A stretch of DNA of 63,318 nt from Burkholderiales bacterium (lineage in GTDB: Bacteria > Pseudomonadota > Gammaproteobacteria > Burkholderiales > Burkholderiaceae_C). The position numbers and the translations under genes were made by a program. The stretch lies in NCBI GenBank assembly GCA_003963075.1, contig RXJV01000022.1, positions 1-63,318 on the forward strand, given 5' to 3'. Shown piece after piece: positions 48,786 through 59,105 of this stretch (position 1 is the first letter of the stretch; the number at the start of each line of letters is the position of its first letter). The notes beneath the pieces were generated by a model, which searched no databases, had not been told where the DNA came from, and worked only from the letters and a program-made list of their open reading frames with translations.

Positions 48786-49664
48786 ATGAAAACCCTGCTG
48801 CCGCTGTTGCTTGCCCTGGGCCTGACGACCACCGCTTCGGCGGGCCCGGTGTTGGACCGCATCAAGACCAGCGGTCGCATCGTGATCGCCCACCGCGAGG
48901 CGTCCGTGCCCTTCAGCTACCTGCTGCCGGACGGCCGGCCGGTCGGCTATGCGGTGGACCTGTGCCTGAAGGTGGCCGAGGCCGTGCGCCAGCGCCTGAA
49001 GATGCCGAGCTTGAACCCGCAGTTCATGCTGGTCACGCCGGCCAACCGCATCCAGGCGGTGGTCGACGGCAAGGCCGATCTCGAATGCGGCTCGACGACC
49101 AACAACGCCGAGCGCCGCGAGAAGGTGGCTTTCACGGTGCCTCACTACATCACCGGTGCGCGCTACCTCGTGCGTGCGAACAGTGGCATCACCGATCTGG
49201 CGCAGTTCGAGGGCCGCACGCTGGTGTCCACCAAGGGCACGACGCCGCTGAAGTCCATCACCCAGGCCAACAGCGAGCGCGCCCTGCACATCAAGATCGT
49301 CGAGGCGCCGGACAACGCCAAGGCCATGGGCATGCTGGCCGCCGGCCAGGTCGATGGCTTCGTGTTGGACGATGTGCAGCTCTATGGCATCGTCTCCGCC
49401 CGCCCCGATGCGGACCGCTTCGAGGTGGTCGGCAAGCTGCTGACCATCGAGGCCCTGGCCATCGTGCTGCCCAAGAACGACCCGGAATTCAAGGCCATCG
49501 TCGATGACGAAATGAAGCGGCTCATCGCCAGTCGCGAGGCGCATGCGGTCTACGAGCGCTGGTTCATGAAGCCGATTCCACCGAAAAACACGTCGCTGAA
49601 GCTGCCGATGAACTACCTGCTCAAGGACTTCTGGAAATACCCCTCCGACCAGGTGCCCTACTGA
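48786..49664 (+). CDS. Amino-acid-type ABC transporter substrate-binding protein (family 3)
   Basis: The 292-residue protein has a signal peptide (MKTLLPLLLALGLTTTASA) and a family 3 solute-binding fold: FSYLLPDGRPVGYAVDLC, VDGKADLECGSTTNNAERRE and LVSTKGTTPLKSI. It is closest in style to glutamate/aspartate binding proteins (GltI). No permease or ATPase is nearby, so it is an orphan that may serve a distant transporter. It diverges from the outer-membrane protein gene. Confidence 0.88.
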   Translation: MKTLLPLLLALGLTTTASAGPVLDRIKTSGRIVIAHREASVPFSYLLPDGRPVGYAVDLCLKVAEAVRQRLKMPSLNPQFMLVTPANRIQAVVDGKADLECGSTTNNAERREKVAFTVPHYITGARYLVRANSGITDLAQFEGRTLVSTKGTTPLKSITQANSERALHIKIVEAPDNAKAMGMLAAGQVDGFVLDDVQLYGIVSARPDADRFEVVGKLLTIEALAIVLPKNDPEFKAIVDDEMKRLIASREAHAVYERWFMKPIPPKNTSLKLPMNYLLKDFWKYPSDQVPY

Positions 49665-49746
49665 GCCCGGTCGGGCCTGCCCAGACAAACCCCAAGTTGG
49701 ATCGCGGCGAAGCCCGTGACAATTTGTGGCGCCATCCCCGCCACAA

Positions 49747-50739
49747 ATGAGTGCCGAAACCCTTGCCGAATCCGCGCCCCAGGTCGGCTCGCGCCGCACG
49801 CCGTCGCTGCGGCTGCGTGTGGGCCTGTGCGTGTTGCTGCTCACCGGCCTGATCGTCGGCCTGGTCGAGTGGGGCCTGGATGGGCAGCCGCCGAGGGATG
49901 CCGGTCTGGCGCGTACCGCCCTGCTCGTGCTGCTGATCAGCGCCACCCAGCTGCTGCTGATCGAGGCCTTGCTGCTGCGGCCGCTGCGCCGGCTGGCGGC
50001 GGGCTGCGAGGCCCTGGAATCGGCCCCGGCGCCGCTGACCTCCGCGGTCGACCTGCCGGCGCCTGGCCTCGCCGCCGAGCTGGACCGTATCGGCCATGTG
50101 ATGCGGCGGGTGCGCGATTTGCTGTGGCAGCAGGATCAGGACGCCCGCGAGCTGCGCCGCGAGCTGGCGCGGCAGCAGCTGCTGCTGGAGCAGGCGCAAT
50201 CGGCGCTGCAGGCCCAGCAGCGCGAGCTCGCCGGGCTGGCGCGCACCGATGCGCTGACGGGCATCGCCAATGCGCGCGCCTTCGACGAGGCGCTGCGCCG
50301 CGAGTTCAAGCGTGCCCAGCGTCAGCGCGGGCTGCTGGCCCTGGCCGTGCTGGATCTGGACCAGTTCAAGCAGTTCAATCAGGCCCATGGCACGGCTGCT
50401 GGCGATGCGGCCTTGCAGCGCGTCGCGTCCCTGCTCAGCGAGCGTTTCAAGCGCGACACGGATGTGGTCGCGCGGCTGGGCGGCGAGGAGTTCGTCGCAC
50501 TGCTGCCGGGTTTCGGCATGGCCGAGGCCCAGGGCGTGCTGGAGTTGCTACGCGACGAGTTGCGCGCGCAGCGCCTGCCCGACGGCTCGACCGAGACGCC
50601 GCTGACGATCAGCGTCGGCCTGGCGGCGGCGAGCCCGGCCCATCCCTATCTGAGTGCCCAGGCGCTGATGCAGGCGGCCGACGAGGCGCTCTACATCGCC
50701 AAGCATGCCGGCCGTGACCGGCTGAGCCTCGCGGCTTGA
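49747..50739 (+). CDS. Membrane diguanylate cyclase
   Basis: The 330-residue protein has two membrane helices (about residues 22-42 and 55-80), a HAMP-like and long coiled-coil region (about 80-165) and a GGDEF domain. The active motif is GGEEF at 245-249, with RxxD inhibitory site at 236-239 (RDTD) and metal motif LDLDQFKQFNQ. The periplasmic loop is short (about 15 residues), so the signal is probably membrane or cytoplasmic. ATG 49747 is preferred; an in-frame start at 49726 adds seven residues. It converges on the HDOD gene, 41 bp apart. Confidence 0.9.
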   Translation: MSAETLAESAPQVGSRRTPSLRLRVGLCVLLLTGLIVGLVEWGLDGQPPRDAGLARTALLVLLISATQLLLIEALLLRPLRRLAAGCEALESAPAPLTSAVDLPAPGLAAELDRIGHVMRRVRDLLWQQDQDARELRRELARQQLLLEQAQSALQAQQRELAGLARTDALTGIANARAFDEALRREFKRAQRQRGLLALAVLDLDQFKQFNQAHGTAAGDAALQRVASLLSERFKRDTDVVARLGGEEFVALLPGFGMAEAQGVLELLRDELRAQRLPDGSTETPLTISVGLAAASPAHPYLSAQALMQAADEALYIAKHAGRDRLSLAA

Positions 50740-50780
50740 ACTGAAGCGCCGCGCCCGGCGAACCGCGCTCGCCCGTGCTT

Positions 50781-51599
50781 TCAGCGGCCGTGCTCTTGTG
50801 CGGCCAGCAGCTGCTCGTTGACGCGGCGTGCGGCGCGCAGCACCAGGGTTTCGTCGAGCTGGGCCTGGGGCGCGATCTGGCTGGCGATGTCGTCGAGCTG
50901 GTCGGGGTGGTTGAGCAGCGCCCAGGCCACGGTCGAGATGGCGCTGACGCTGCGCCGGGCGAGGGCCTCGGGCATGGTCAGCGAGGTCTGGATTTCCACG
51001 TGATGGCGCACGCTGGCAACCGCCGCCGGCGCCAGGCCCCAGCTCTCGCACAGCGCGGCGCCAAGGGCATCATGGCTGACGCCGAAGGCGGTCTTCTCCA
51101 GCTCCACCAGGTCGGCATCCTTGGTCGCGGCGCGCAGCATCGCCGGGTAGTGCGCGGGCGCATGCCGGTAGAGCACCGCCTTGCCGCATTCCTCGAACAG
51201 GCCGGCGGAATGCGCCGCCCAGGGGTCCACGCCCAGCATCTGGCCCATGCGGCCCATCAGCAGGCCGCGCTGCGAAGCGCGGGTCCACACCGCCTCCAGC
51301 TCGGCCGCCGCCGGAAACGCGGCGCGCAGGCCCATCTCGAAGGTGATGGCCGCCACCTCGCGCATGCCGAGGTAGGTGAGGGCCTGGTGCACCGTCTGCA
51401 CCCGGCCGCGCAGGCCGTAGAGCGAGGAGTTGACCGCCTTCATGACGGCGGCGGCCAGGGCCATGTCGGTCTCGACCAGCGAGGACATGGCCTGCAGATC
51501 GATGTCCTCGGCCGCCATCAGCAGCGAGAGCTTGACCAGCACCTCGGGCTGGGTCGGAATCTCGATGTCCAGATTGCGCAATTGCGGGTCGACGGGCAT
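50781..51599 (-). CDS. HDOD domain protein
   Basis: The 272-residue protein consists almost wholly of an HDOD domain: IPTQPEVLVKLSLLMAAEDI, then VMKAVNSSLYGLRGRVQTVH and VSHDALGAALCESWGLAP. HDOD proteins are HD-fold regulators lacking the catalytic pair, often tied to c-di-GMP signalling and motility. It sits next to a diguanylate cyclase. ATG 51599 begins MPVDPQLRNLDIEIPTQ; the frame extends upstream without family resemblance. Confidence 0.9.
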   Translation of the reverse strand: MPVDPQLRNLDIEIPTQPEVLVKLSLLMAAEDIDLQAMSSLVETDMALAAAVMKAVNSSLYGLRGRVQTVHQALTYLGMREVAAITFEMGLRAAFPAAAELEAVWTRASQRGLLMGRMGQMLGVDPWAAHSAGLFEECGKAVLYRHAPAHYPAMLRAATKDADLVELEKTAFGVSHDALGAALCESWGLAPAAVASVRHHVEIQTSLTMPEALARRSVSAISTVAWALLNHPDQLDDIASQIAPQAQLDETLVLRAARRVNEQLLAAQEHGR

Positions 51600-51634
51600 G
51601 GTGGAAATTGACGCTGGGAATGCTTGATGGTAGT

Positions 51635-52396
51635 TCAGCGGAGGAAGGCGTCCCAGGCCGTTTTGAGGATGAGGATGCCGACGACGACGATGAAGACAAT
51701 GCGCACGAAACCGGCGCCGTGCTTGAGGGCCAGCCGGGTGCCGAGCAGGCTGCCGGCGACATTGGTCAGCGCCATCACCGCGGCGACATGCCACCAGATA
51801 TGGCCCTGGCTGACGAACAACGCGAGCGCGAACGCGTTGGTCACCAGGTTCATCAGCTTGGCGGTGGCCGAGGCGCGCAGGAAGTCATAGCCCAGCAGGC
51901 GCACGAACAGAAAGACGAAGAAGCTGCCGGTGCCGGGCCCGAACAGGCCGTCGTAAAAGCCCACCGCCAGCGCGATGCCGCCGGCTGCCGCCGCCTCCGC
52001 CCGGCCGCTGAAACGGGGCTGGTGCTCGCGGCCGAGGTCCTTTTTTGCCAGCGTGTAGACGAGCACCGCCAGCAGCACCAGCGGCAGGGCCTTGCGCAGG
52101 CCCGCGGGGCTGACAAGCGTCAGCGCCCAGGCGCCGGCGAAGCTGCCCAGCCCGGCCAACAGGGCGGCCGGCATCAGCCGCCGCCAGGGCAGGTCGACGC
52201 GCTTGGTGTACTGCAGGGTGGCCCAGCCGGTGCCCCAGACGCAGGCGCCCTTGTTGGTGCCCAGCAGCGTGGCCGGCACGGCGTTCGGGTAGGTGCTGAA
52301 CAGCGCCGGCACCAGCACCAGGCCACCGCCACCGGCCACCGCATCGATGAAGCCTGCAAGCAGGGAGGCGGCGGCGACGGTGATCAGTTCAAGCAT
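51635..52396 (-). CDS. TauE/SafE-type (TSUP) membrane transporter
   Basis: The 253-residue protein has about eight hydrophobic helices and the TSUP repeats AGFIDAVAGGGGLVLVPAL and GFYDGLFGPGTGSFF. The family exports sulfite, sulfoacetate or other small anions; substrate not readable. ATG 52396 is chosen, 12 codons after an in-frame TTG. It has no clear ribosome site, and a U-tailed hairpin ends only 18 nt upstream, suggesting leader control or a separate small RNA. Confidence 0.86.
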   Translation of the reverse strand: MLELITVAAASLLAGFIDAVAGGGGLVLVPALFSTYPNAVPATLLGTNKGACVWGTGWATLQYTKRVDLPWRRLMPAALLAGLGSFAGAWALTLVSPAGLRKALPLVLLAVLVYTLAKKDLGREHQPRFSGRAEAAAAGGIALAVGFYDGLFGPGTGSFFVFLFVRLLGYDFLRASATAKLMNLVTNAFALALFVSQGHIWWHVAAVMALTNVAGSLLGTRLALKHGAGFVRIVFIVVVGILILKTAWDAFLR

Positions 52397-52414
52397 GGCG
52401 GTTCGGTGGGGCGC

Positions 52415-52450
52415 AAATAAAACGGCCACCAAGGGGTGCCTTGGTGGCCG
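52415..52450 (-). terminator. Intrinsic terminator just upstream of the TSUP transporter start
   Basis: On the minus strand a perfect 12-bp stem CGGCCACCAAGG / CCTTGGTGGCCG with a 4-nt loop is followed by TTTTATTT. It ends 18 nt before the transporter ATG. No minus-strand gene lies upstream, so it either ends an unannotated RNA or acts as an attenuator for the transporter. Confidence 0.8.
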
Positions 52451-52640
52451 GTGTGATTGTCTTCGGGGTTACGAAGCAACCGGTTGCGTTTGCCGCCTGT
52501 CTTGTCTCCTCACAACCCGCCCGGCGGTCCGAGACCTGGGTCCGGAACCGCGTCGAGTGGTCGCAATGTATTGCCCCGCCGCGGTGCAAAACACTGGGGT
52601 ATGCCCGGGTTCGCGGTGCATCGCGGCACCAAACCGGGGC
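52451..52640 (-). ncRNA. Candidate structured leader or small RNA before the TSUP gene
   Basis: The 292-bp gap between the TSUP start and the TIGR03790 gene is rich in stems when read on the minus strand. They include CTTCG TAACCC CGAAG (52461-52476), GCAACCGGTTGC (52476-52487) and a longer nested stem with GGTGC / GCACC arms inside near-complementary GCCCCGG and CCCGGGC arms (52600-52640). It runs into the strong terminator at 52415-52450. A 50-codon minus-strand ORF ending at 52469 also lies here. I match it to no known RNA family. Confidence 0.35.
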
Positions 52641-52688
52641 GAATCGGGGTGTCGTGGGGCTTCCGGCGGGGCGCCACAATGTCGTCCC

Positions 52689-54083
52689 ATGCGCCTCGCG
52701 ATCTGCCTGTTCTCCCTCGGTCTCCCCCTGTTGATGAGCGGCTGTGGTGGCGGTGGCGGAGGCAGCGCCAGCGGCACGGCAGGTGGTGGCAGCACCGACG
52801 CCGGGGGCATCGGCCAGACCCTGACCCTGTCGCTTCCAACCAACGGCCTCGCGCCGGCCGATCTCGCCGTCCTGGTCGCCGAGGGCGACCCGCTCAGCGA
52901 GGCCGTCGGCGCGGCCTATTTGGCGGCCCGCGGCGTGCCAGCGGCCAACCTGATCAAGGTGAAGCTCGGCACCGCCAGCGACAGCCTCAGCGTGGCCGAG
53001 TTCGCGGCGCTCAAGGCCGACGTCGACGCGCGGCTGCCCGCGGGTGTGCAGGCCACGCTGCTGACCTGGGCCCGGCCGAGCCGGGTCGTCGGGGCCTGCA
53101 GCATGGGCATCACGAGCGCGATGACCTTGGGCTTCGACACGCGCTACTGCAACCCCACGCCGGCCAGCACGCCCTGCGCGACGACCGCAGCGTCGCCGCT
53201 GTACGACAGCGAGGCGCGCCGGCCCCAGGCCGAGCTGCAGCTGCGTCCGTCGATGCTGCTCGGTGCGTCCAGCCTTGCGGCGGCCCAGGCCTTGATCGGC
53301 CGTGGCGTGGCCGCCGACGGCACCCAGCCGAGCGGTGACGGCTGGCTGGTGCGCACCAGCGACACGCTCCGTGCCGTGCGTTGGACCGATTTCGCGCCGC
53401 TGCCCGCCGCCTGGCGCGGCGCCCTCGCGCTGAACTACGTCGACAACAGCAGCGGCTCCTCGGCCGCGGACGCGCCCGCGGGCAAGGCGGGTGTGCTCTT
53501 CTACCAGACCGGTCTGGCCAGCGTCGCCAACCTGTCGACGCTGCAGTTCCGCCCCGGCGCCCTGGCCGATACCCTGACCTCCTTCGGCGGCGTGCTGCCG
53601 ACAGCACTGGGCCAGATGCCCATCACCGCCTGGCTCGACGCCGGCGCGACGGCGAGCTATGGCACCGTCGAGGAGCCCTGCAATTTCGCAGAGAAGTTCT
53701 CGCGCGCCTCGGTGCTCATCGACCAGTACTGGCGCGGCGCGACCGCCCTCGAGGCCTACTGGAAGGCCGTGCAGCAACCGGGCCAGGGCCTGATCGTCGG
53801 CGAGCCGCTGGCGCGGCCCTTCCCCGACAACCCGAGCTTCGCCATCGTCAACGGCGAATACCAGATCAAGACCCGCAGCCTGCGGCCGGGCAGCCTCTAC
53901 CGCCTGCAATACCGGCGGTCCGGCAGCAGCGACTGGACGACGCTCGCCACGTTCACCGGCGTGCGGGGCCAGGTGCTGGACGGGCGCTCGCCGCTGCCGC
54001 CAGCCGCCGCGGTGCAGATCCGCTGGCAGGGGCCCTGCCCGGCCGACGTGGCGAGCAGCTGCACGCTGGCGCAGTCGCCCTGA
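52689..54083 (+). CDS. TIGR03790-like lipoprotein of unknown function
   Basis: The 464-residue protein opens with a lipoprotein signal (LLMSGC, Cys19) followed by a glycine-rich linker GGGGGGSASG. The body has the pattern of TIGR03790: LAVLVAEGDPLSEAVGAAYL, ARGVPAANLI and LTWARPSRVVGACSMGITSAM. The family is uncharacterised; its members are often reported in genomes with exosortase-type sorting. The last 80 residues look like a fibronectin-type sandwich (LRPGSLYRLQYRRSGSSDWT). It precedes gspG by 96 bp in the same direction, so it may be a substrate or surface partner of the secretion-like system. Confidence 0.72.
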   Translation: MRLAICLFSLGLPLLMSGCGGGGGGSASGTAGGGSTDAGGIGQTLTLSLPTNGLAPADLAVLVAEGDPLSEAVGAAYLAARGVPAANLIKVKLGTASDSLSVAEFAALKADVDARLPAGVQATLLTWARPSRVVGACSMGITSAMTLGFDTRYCNPTPASTPCATTAASPLYDSEARRPQAELQLRPSMLLGASSLAAAQALIGRGVAADGTQPSGDGWLVRTSDTLRAVRWTDFAPLPAAWRGALALNYVDNSSGSSAADAPAGKAGVLFYQTGLASVANLSTLQFRPGALADTLTSFGGVLPTALGQMPITAWLDAGATASYGTVEEPCNFAEKFSRASVLIDQYWRGATALEAYWKAVQQPGQGLIVGEPLARPFPDNPSFAIVNGEYQIKTRSLRPGSLYRLQYRRSGSSDWTTLATFTGVRGQVLDGRSPLPPAAAVQIRWQGPCPADVASSCTLAQSP

Positions 54084-54179
54084 GGCGGCCGGCCCCTGCG
54101 AATGCAGGGGGGGTCATTTCCCGATTGCCGGGGCGCCGAAGCTTGCCAATAGTTGCGGTCCCCCTGTCACCGCCTGAAC

Positions 54180-54596
54180 ATGCCTCGCTCCCGGATTGCC
54201 CGCGGCTTCACGCTGCTTGAGTTGCTCGTCGTCATGGTCATCATCGGCCTGTTGGCCGGTTATGTCGGGCCCAAGTTCTTCGGCCAGATCGGCAAGAGCG
54301 AGGTCAAGGCGGCGCGGGCCCAGATCGACGCACTGCAGAAGGCGCTGGACCAGTACCGCCTCGACGTCGGCCATTACCCGAGCACCGAACAGGGCCTCGC
54401 AGCGCTGCTCACGAAGCCGGCCGACGAGCCGAAGTGGGCCGGGCCCTATCTGAGCAAGGCCCTGCCCAAGGACCCCTGGGGCCATGACTACCAGTACCGC
54501 AGCCCGGGCGAACACGGCGACTACGACCTGCTGTCCTTCGGCAAGGACGGGCGCCCCGGCGGCGAGGGTGAGGACGCCGACCTCGGCTCCTGGTGA
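54180..54596 (+). CDS. gspG: Type II secretion major pseudopilin GspG
   Basis: The 138-residue protein has a short leader and the prepilin cleavage site ARG-FTLLELLVVMVIIGLLAG with Glu5. The C-terminal part has the GspG calcium-loop style (PSTEQGLAALLTKP, LPKDPWGHDYQYRSPGEHGD, GKDGRPGGEGEDADLGSW). It polymerises into the pseudopilus that pushes substrates through the secretin. ATG 54180 gives a seven-residue leader after the initiator. Its stop overlaps the gspF GTG start. Confidence 0.95.
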   Translation: MPRSRIARGFTLLELLVVMVIIGLLAGYVGPKFFGQIGKSEVKAARAQIDALQKALDQYRLDVGHYPSTEQGLAALLTKPADEPKWAGPYLSKALPKDPWGHDYQYRSPGEHGDYDLLSFGKDGRPGGEGEDADLGSW

Positions 54597-55798
54597 ATCG
54601 CGTCGTGCCGCAGTTTCAGACCCGTGTGTTGCGCGGGGGCAGCGTCAGCTCCGAGCGGGTCGAGGCGCCCGACCGCGCCGGTGTCGCGGCCGCGCTGGGC
54701 GTGCCGCCCCAGCATGTGCTGGCGGTGCGCGAGCTGACCGCGGTCGAGGCCGGCAGGCCCTGGCGGCGGCGCGCGAAGTTCCCGCTGCAGCTGTTCAGCC
54801 AGGAGCTGGCCGTGCTGCTGGATGCCGGCATCGCGCTGCTCGAGGCGCTGAACACGCTGCGCGAAAAGGAGTCACAGCCCGGCGTGCGGGCGGCGCTGGA
54901 CGCCGTCATCACGCAGATCGAGCAGGGCCAGCCCCTGTCGGCGGCCCTGAGCCAGCAGCCCCAGGCCTTCGACGAACTCGTCTGCGCCATCGTTGCCGCC
55001 AACGAAAAGACCGGCCAGCTCTCGGTGGCGCTGGCCCAGCATGCGCGCTACCTGGCCTGGGTGGACGCGTTGCGGTCGCGTCTGGTCGCCGCGCTGGTCT
55101 ACCCGCTGATGCTGCTGGGCGTCGGCTCGGCCGTCATCCTGTTCCTGCTGCTTTATGTGCTGCCGCGCTTTGCCGGCATCCTGGAGCAGACCAGCGCCAG
55201 CCTGCCCTGGGCCTCACGGGTGCTGATCGAGTTCGGCCAGACCGCGGGCGCCCAGCCCGCCCTCGTGCTCGGCGGCCTCGCGCTGGCCGCCTCGGCGGTC
55301 TATGCGCTGCTGCGCCGGCCCGCGTTGCGGCTGCGCATGCAGGCCGCGTTGTGGACGCTGCCCGGCCTGGGCCCGCGGCTGCGGGTGCTGGCGCTGGCGC
55401 GGCTGTATCGCTCGCTGGCGATGCTGCTGGCCGCAGGCGTGCCGGCCCTGGCGGCGCTGCGAATCGTCGTCGATGTGGTGGCCGCGCCCTGGCGCGGCGC
55501 GGTGCTGGCCGCGGCGGCCCAGGTCGAGCGCGGCGAGCGCCTGTCGGCGGCTTTCGACGCGCAGGACCTCGCCACGCCGGTCGCGCGCCGGATGCTGCGT
55601 GTCGGCGAGCGCAGCGGCGAGGTCCCGGCCATGCTGGAGCGCGCCGCCGCCTTTCACGACGAGGAGGCCGCGCGGCTGGCCGACCTGTTGTCCCGCCTCG
55701 TGAACCCGGCGCTGATGCTGATCATGGGCGTGCTGATCGGCGGGATCATCGTGCTGATGTATCTGCCGATCTTCCAGCTGGTGGAGCAAGTTCAATGA
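54593..55798 (+). CDS. gspF: Type II secretion inner-membrane platform protein GspF
   Basis: The 401-residue protein starts at GTG 54593, overlapping the gspG stop (GTGA). Two cytoplasmic GspF domains are seen (about residues 70-190 and 270-395), with FSQELAVLLDAGIALLEAL and RSLAMLLAAGVPALAALRI, and about three membrane helices. It is the platform that couples the GspE ATPase to pseudopilus growth. Its last 60 bp are repeated at 55912-55971, before gspE. Confidence 0.94.
   Translation: MNRVVPQFQTRVLRGGSVSSERVEAPDRAGVAAALGVPPQHVLAVRELTAVEAGRPWRRRAKFPLQLFSQELAVLLDAGIALLEALNTLREKESQPGVRAALDAVITQIEQGQPLSAALSQQPQAFDELVCAIVAANEKTGQLSVALAQHARYLAWVDALRSRLVAALVYPLMLLGVGSAVILFLLLYVLPRFAGILEQTSASLPWASRVLIEFGQTAGAQPALVLGGLALAASAVYALLRRPALRLRMQAALWTLPGLGPRLRVLALARLYRSLAMLLAAGVPALAALRIVVDVVAAPWRGAVLAAAAQVERGERLSAAFDAQDLATPVARRMLRVGERSGEVPAMLERAAAFHDEEAARLADLLSRLVNPALMLIMGVLIGGIIVLMYLPIFQLVEQVQ
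55739..55798 (+). repeat. 60-bp direct repeat, copy A (3' end of gspF)
   Basis: This stretch, encoding the gspF C-terminus IIVLMYLPIFQLVEQVQ and its TGA, is repeated at 55912-55971 with three base differences in 60. Copy A is the functional gspF end. Confidence 0.9.
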
Positions 55799-55911
55799 AG
55801 AGCGTCGTGGCTAGCCGATCACGGCGGGCCGAGCGCCGGGCCGCCCCAAGCCGGCCCGCGTCCCCCTGGGGGACCGACTCGCGTACCCGCGAGGCGAGGG
55901 GCACCATGACG
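55799..55911. repeat. Insert between the gspF-end repeats, containing the 31-bp motif
   Basis: A 113-bp stretch lies between the two 60-bp copies. Bases 55829-55859 are identical (inverted) to 19075-19105. GTCCCCC T GGGGGAC at 55860-55874 forms a hairpin, and GCGAGGGGC near 55893-55901 is shared with the other locus. It codes for no recognised protein. It looks like a dispersed intergenic element that inserted here. Confidence 0.7.
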
Positions 55912-55967
55912 GGCGGGATCATCGTGCTGATGTATCTGCCGATCTTCCAGCGGGTGGAGCAGGTGCA

Positions 55968-55971
<4 letters not shown>
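55912..55971 (+). repeat. 60-bp direct repeat, copy B (duplicated gspF end at the gspE start)
   Basis: Copy B matches 55739-55798 with three changes (CTG to CGG, CAA to CAG, GTT to GTG). Its CAATGA carries the gspE start codon, so it preserves the ancestral overlapping gspF-gspE junction. A 21-residue remnant frame ATG 55906 to TGA 55971 exists but is unlikely to be a gene. Confidence 0.9.
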
Positions 55972-57471
<1,500 letters not shown>

Positions 57472-57479
<8 letters not shown>

Positions 57480-58596
57480 ACGCCTGCGCCAGCGCCTGGG
57501 CGCTTACCTGGTCAAGCCACGGCGGGTTTTCGTCACGCCGGGCGGCGACGAGTTCGCGGCCTGGTGCCGCGAGAAGCCGGGCTCGGCCGTCGAGCTGGTT
57601 GTCAGCGCCCGCGCCCTGCATGAGCTGGTCGTTGAACCCGGGCTGCCTCTGGCCGACCTCGACGCCGTGCAGGCCTATGCCCAGCAGCAGTTCGCCCACT
57701 ACTTCGGCGCCAGCGCGCAGCGCTTTGCGATCGCCGCCTGGCAGCAGGGCAGCGCCTGTGGTGCGTCGGCGCTGCACGGGCTGGACCTGGCCGCGCTGAG
57801 CGCGCAGGCGCGGTCGGCCCGGGTGCGTCTCGCGGCCATCCGGCCGGCCTGGGCCGTGTGGCTCGCCTCGTTGCCCAGCGCCACGCGCGCCGCCTCCGGC
57901 CATGCGCTCTGGCACGAGGGCGAGATCGCAGTCGTCATCACGCTCGACCGCGGCCGCGTGGTCGGCCTGCAGCCGCGCCGCGTCAAGCAGCTGGCCGAGT
58001 TCGGCGCGGGTAGCGCGCTCGCGATCGGCACGCCCGACAGCGACTTGGCTCCGCAGCCCGGCCCCGCGCTGCCGCAACCCGATTTCCTGCCGCGCAGCGG
58101 TCGTTCGGCGCTGGCCTGGCCGCTCGGCGCAACGGGCGCGCTGGTGCTGGCCGCGGCCGCCTGGAGCGCTGCCGACAGCCATCGCGCCCTGGGCCTCGCC
58201 GAGGCGGCGCACGGCCGCGCCCTCGCCGTGCGCACACCCACGGCGGTCGCGCCACGGCGAGGCGCGCCGGCGGTGGTGGCCGAGAACCGCAGCGCCAGCG
58301 AGGCCCGTGCGCTGCTGGACATGCCCTGGGAGGCCGTGCTGACCCGGGTCGAGACCGCCGGCGCCGATGCCAAGCCGATGGCCTGGCTGGGCCTGGACGC
58401 CAGCGCCGGCCGTGGCGAGCTGCGGCTGGAGGGCCTGACGCCCGATCGCGGGCTGGCGCTGGAACTGGCCGAGCGCCTGGGCGCGACGCCGGGCTGGAGC
58501 CAGGTGCTGCTGTCGCGCTTCTCGGCCGCCGAGGCCGGCCTGGCCGGCCAGCGGTTCGAGATCAGCGCCCGTGTGCGCAGCGGAGGGGGCGCATGA
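57472..58596 (+). CDS. GspL/PilM-PilN-like inner-membrane assembly protein
   Basis: The 374-residue protein shows no strong motif, but its layout fits a GspL or fused PilM-PilN assembly protein: a cytoplasmic actin-like-style N-terminal region (about 1-205), one membrane helix (ALAWPLGATGALVLAAAAW, about 220-240) and a periplasmic domain. Position directly after gspE and before a PilO/GspM-like gene supports this. It would recruit the ATPase to the membrane platform. ATG 57472 is chosen; GTG 57460 is an alternative. Identification rests on context and topology. Confidence 0.65.
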
Positions 58597-59105
58597 AGCC
58601 GATCATCGCCATCTTCAGAGCACTCGGCGGGCCCGGCCTGGGCGGCCTGCTGGCGCTTGCGCTCGCGGCGGTGGCCGCGCTGCTGGGCCAGCGCTGGGAT
58701 GCCCAGGCCGCGGCGCTGCAGGCCGAGGTGCGGGCCCTGCGTGCGCGGGCCGTGCCCGTCGCCGTCGCACCGGCATCGCTGAACGCCCAGCAATGGCTGG
58801 CCGCATTGCCGCCGCCGAGCGCGCGTCAGCAGCGCCTAGCCGACCTGCTGGAGCTGGCCGCCCGGCTGGACCTGAACGGCGCCCGCACCGAGCACCGGCT
58901 GGCCAGCGCAGACGGCCTGGAGAGGCTGCGCGTGACCATGCCCGTGACCGGCTCCTATGCCCAGCTGCGCCGCTACATCGGCGCCGCGCTGGCACACGAC
59001 CCGGCGCTGAGCCTGGACGCCATCAAGCTGCGCCGGGCCAGCCCGATGGCGGTCGACGTCGACGCCGAGCTGCAGTGGTCGCTACACGGCAGGGCGGCGC
59101 CATGA
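58593..59105 (+). CDS. GspM/PilO-like inner-membrane protein
   Basis: The 170-residue protein has one N-terminal membrane helix (GLGGLLALALAAVAALLG), a short coiled coil (WDAQAAALQAEVRALRARA) and a periplasmic ferredoxin-like region (VTMPVTGSYAQLRRYIGAAL). That pattern is typical of PilO and GspM, which partner PilN/GspL. It overlaps both neighbours by 4 nt (ATGA). Function is assigned from topology and gene order. Confidence 0.65.
   Translation: MKPIIAIFRALGGPGLGGLLALALAAVAALLGQRWDAQAAALQAEVRALRARAVPVAVAPASLNAQQWLAALPPPSARQQRLADLLELAARLDLNGARTEHRLASADGLERLRVTMPVTGSYAQLRRYIGAALAHDPALSLDAIKLRRASPMAVDVDAELQWSLHGRAAP

Noticed and set aside
52469-52618. 50-codon minus-strand ORF as a leader peptide for the TSUP gene
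   Set aside because: No convincing ribosome site and no run of regulatory codons; kept only as a remark under the candidate RNA.
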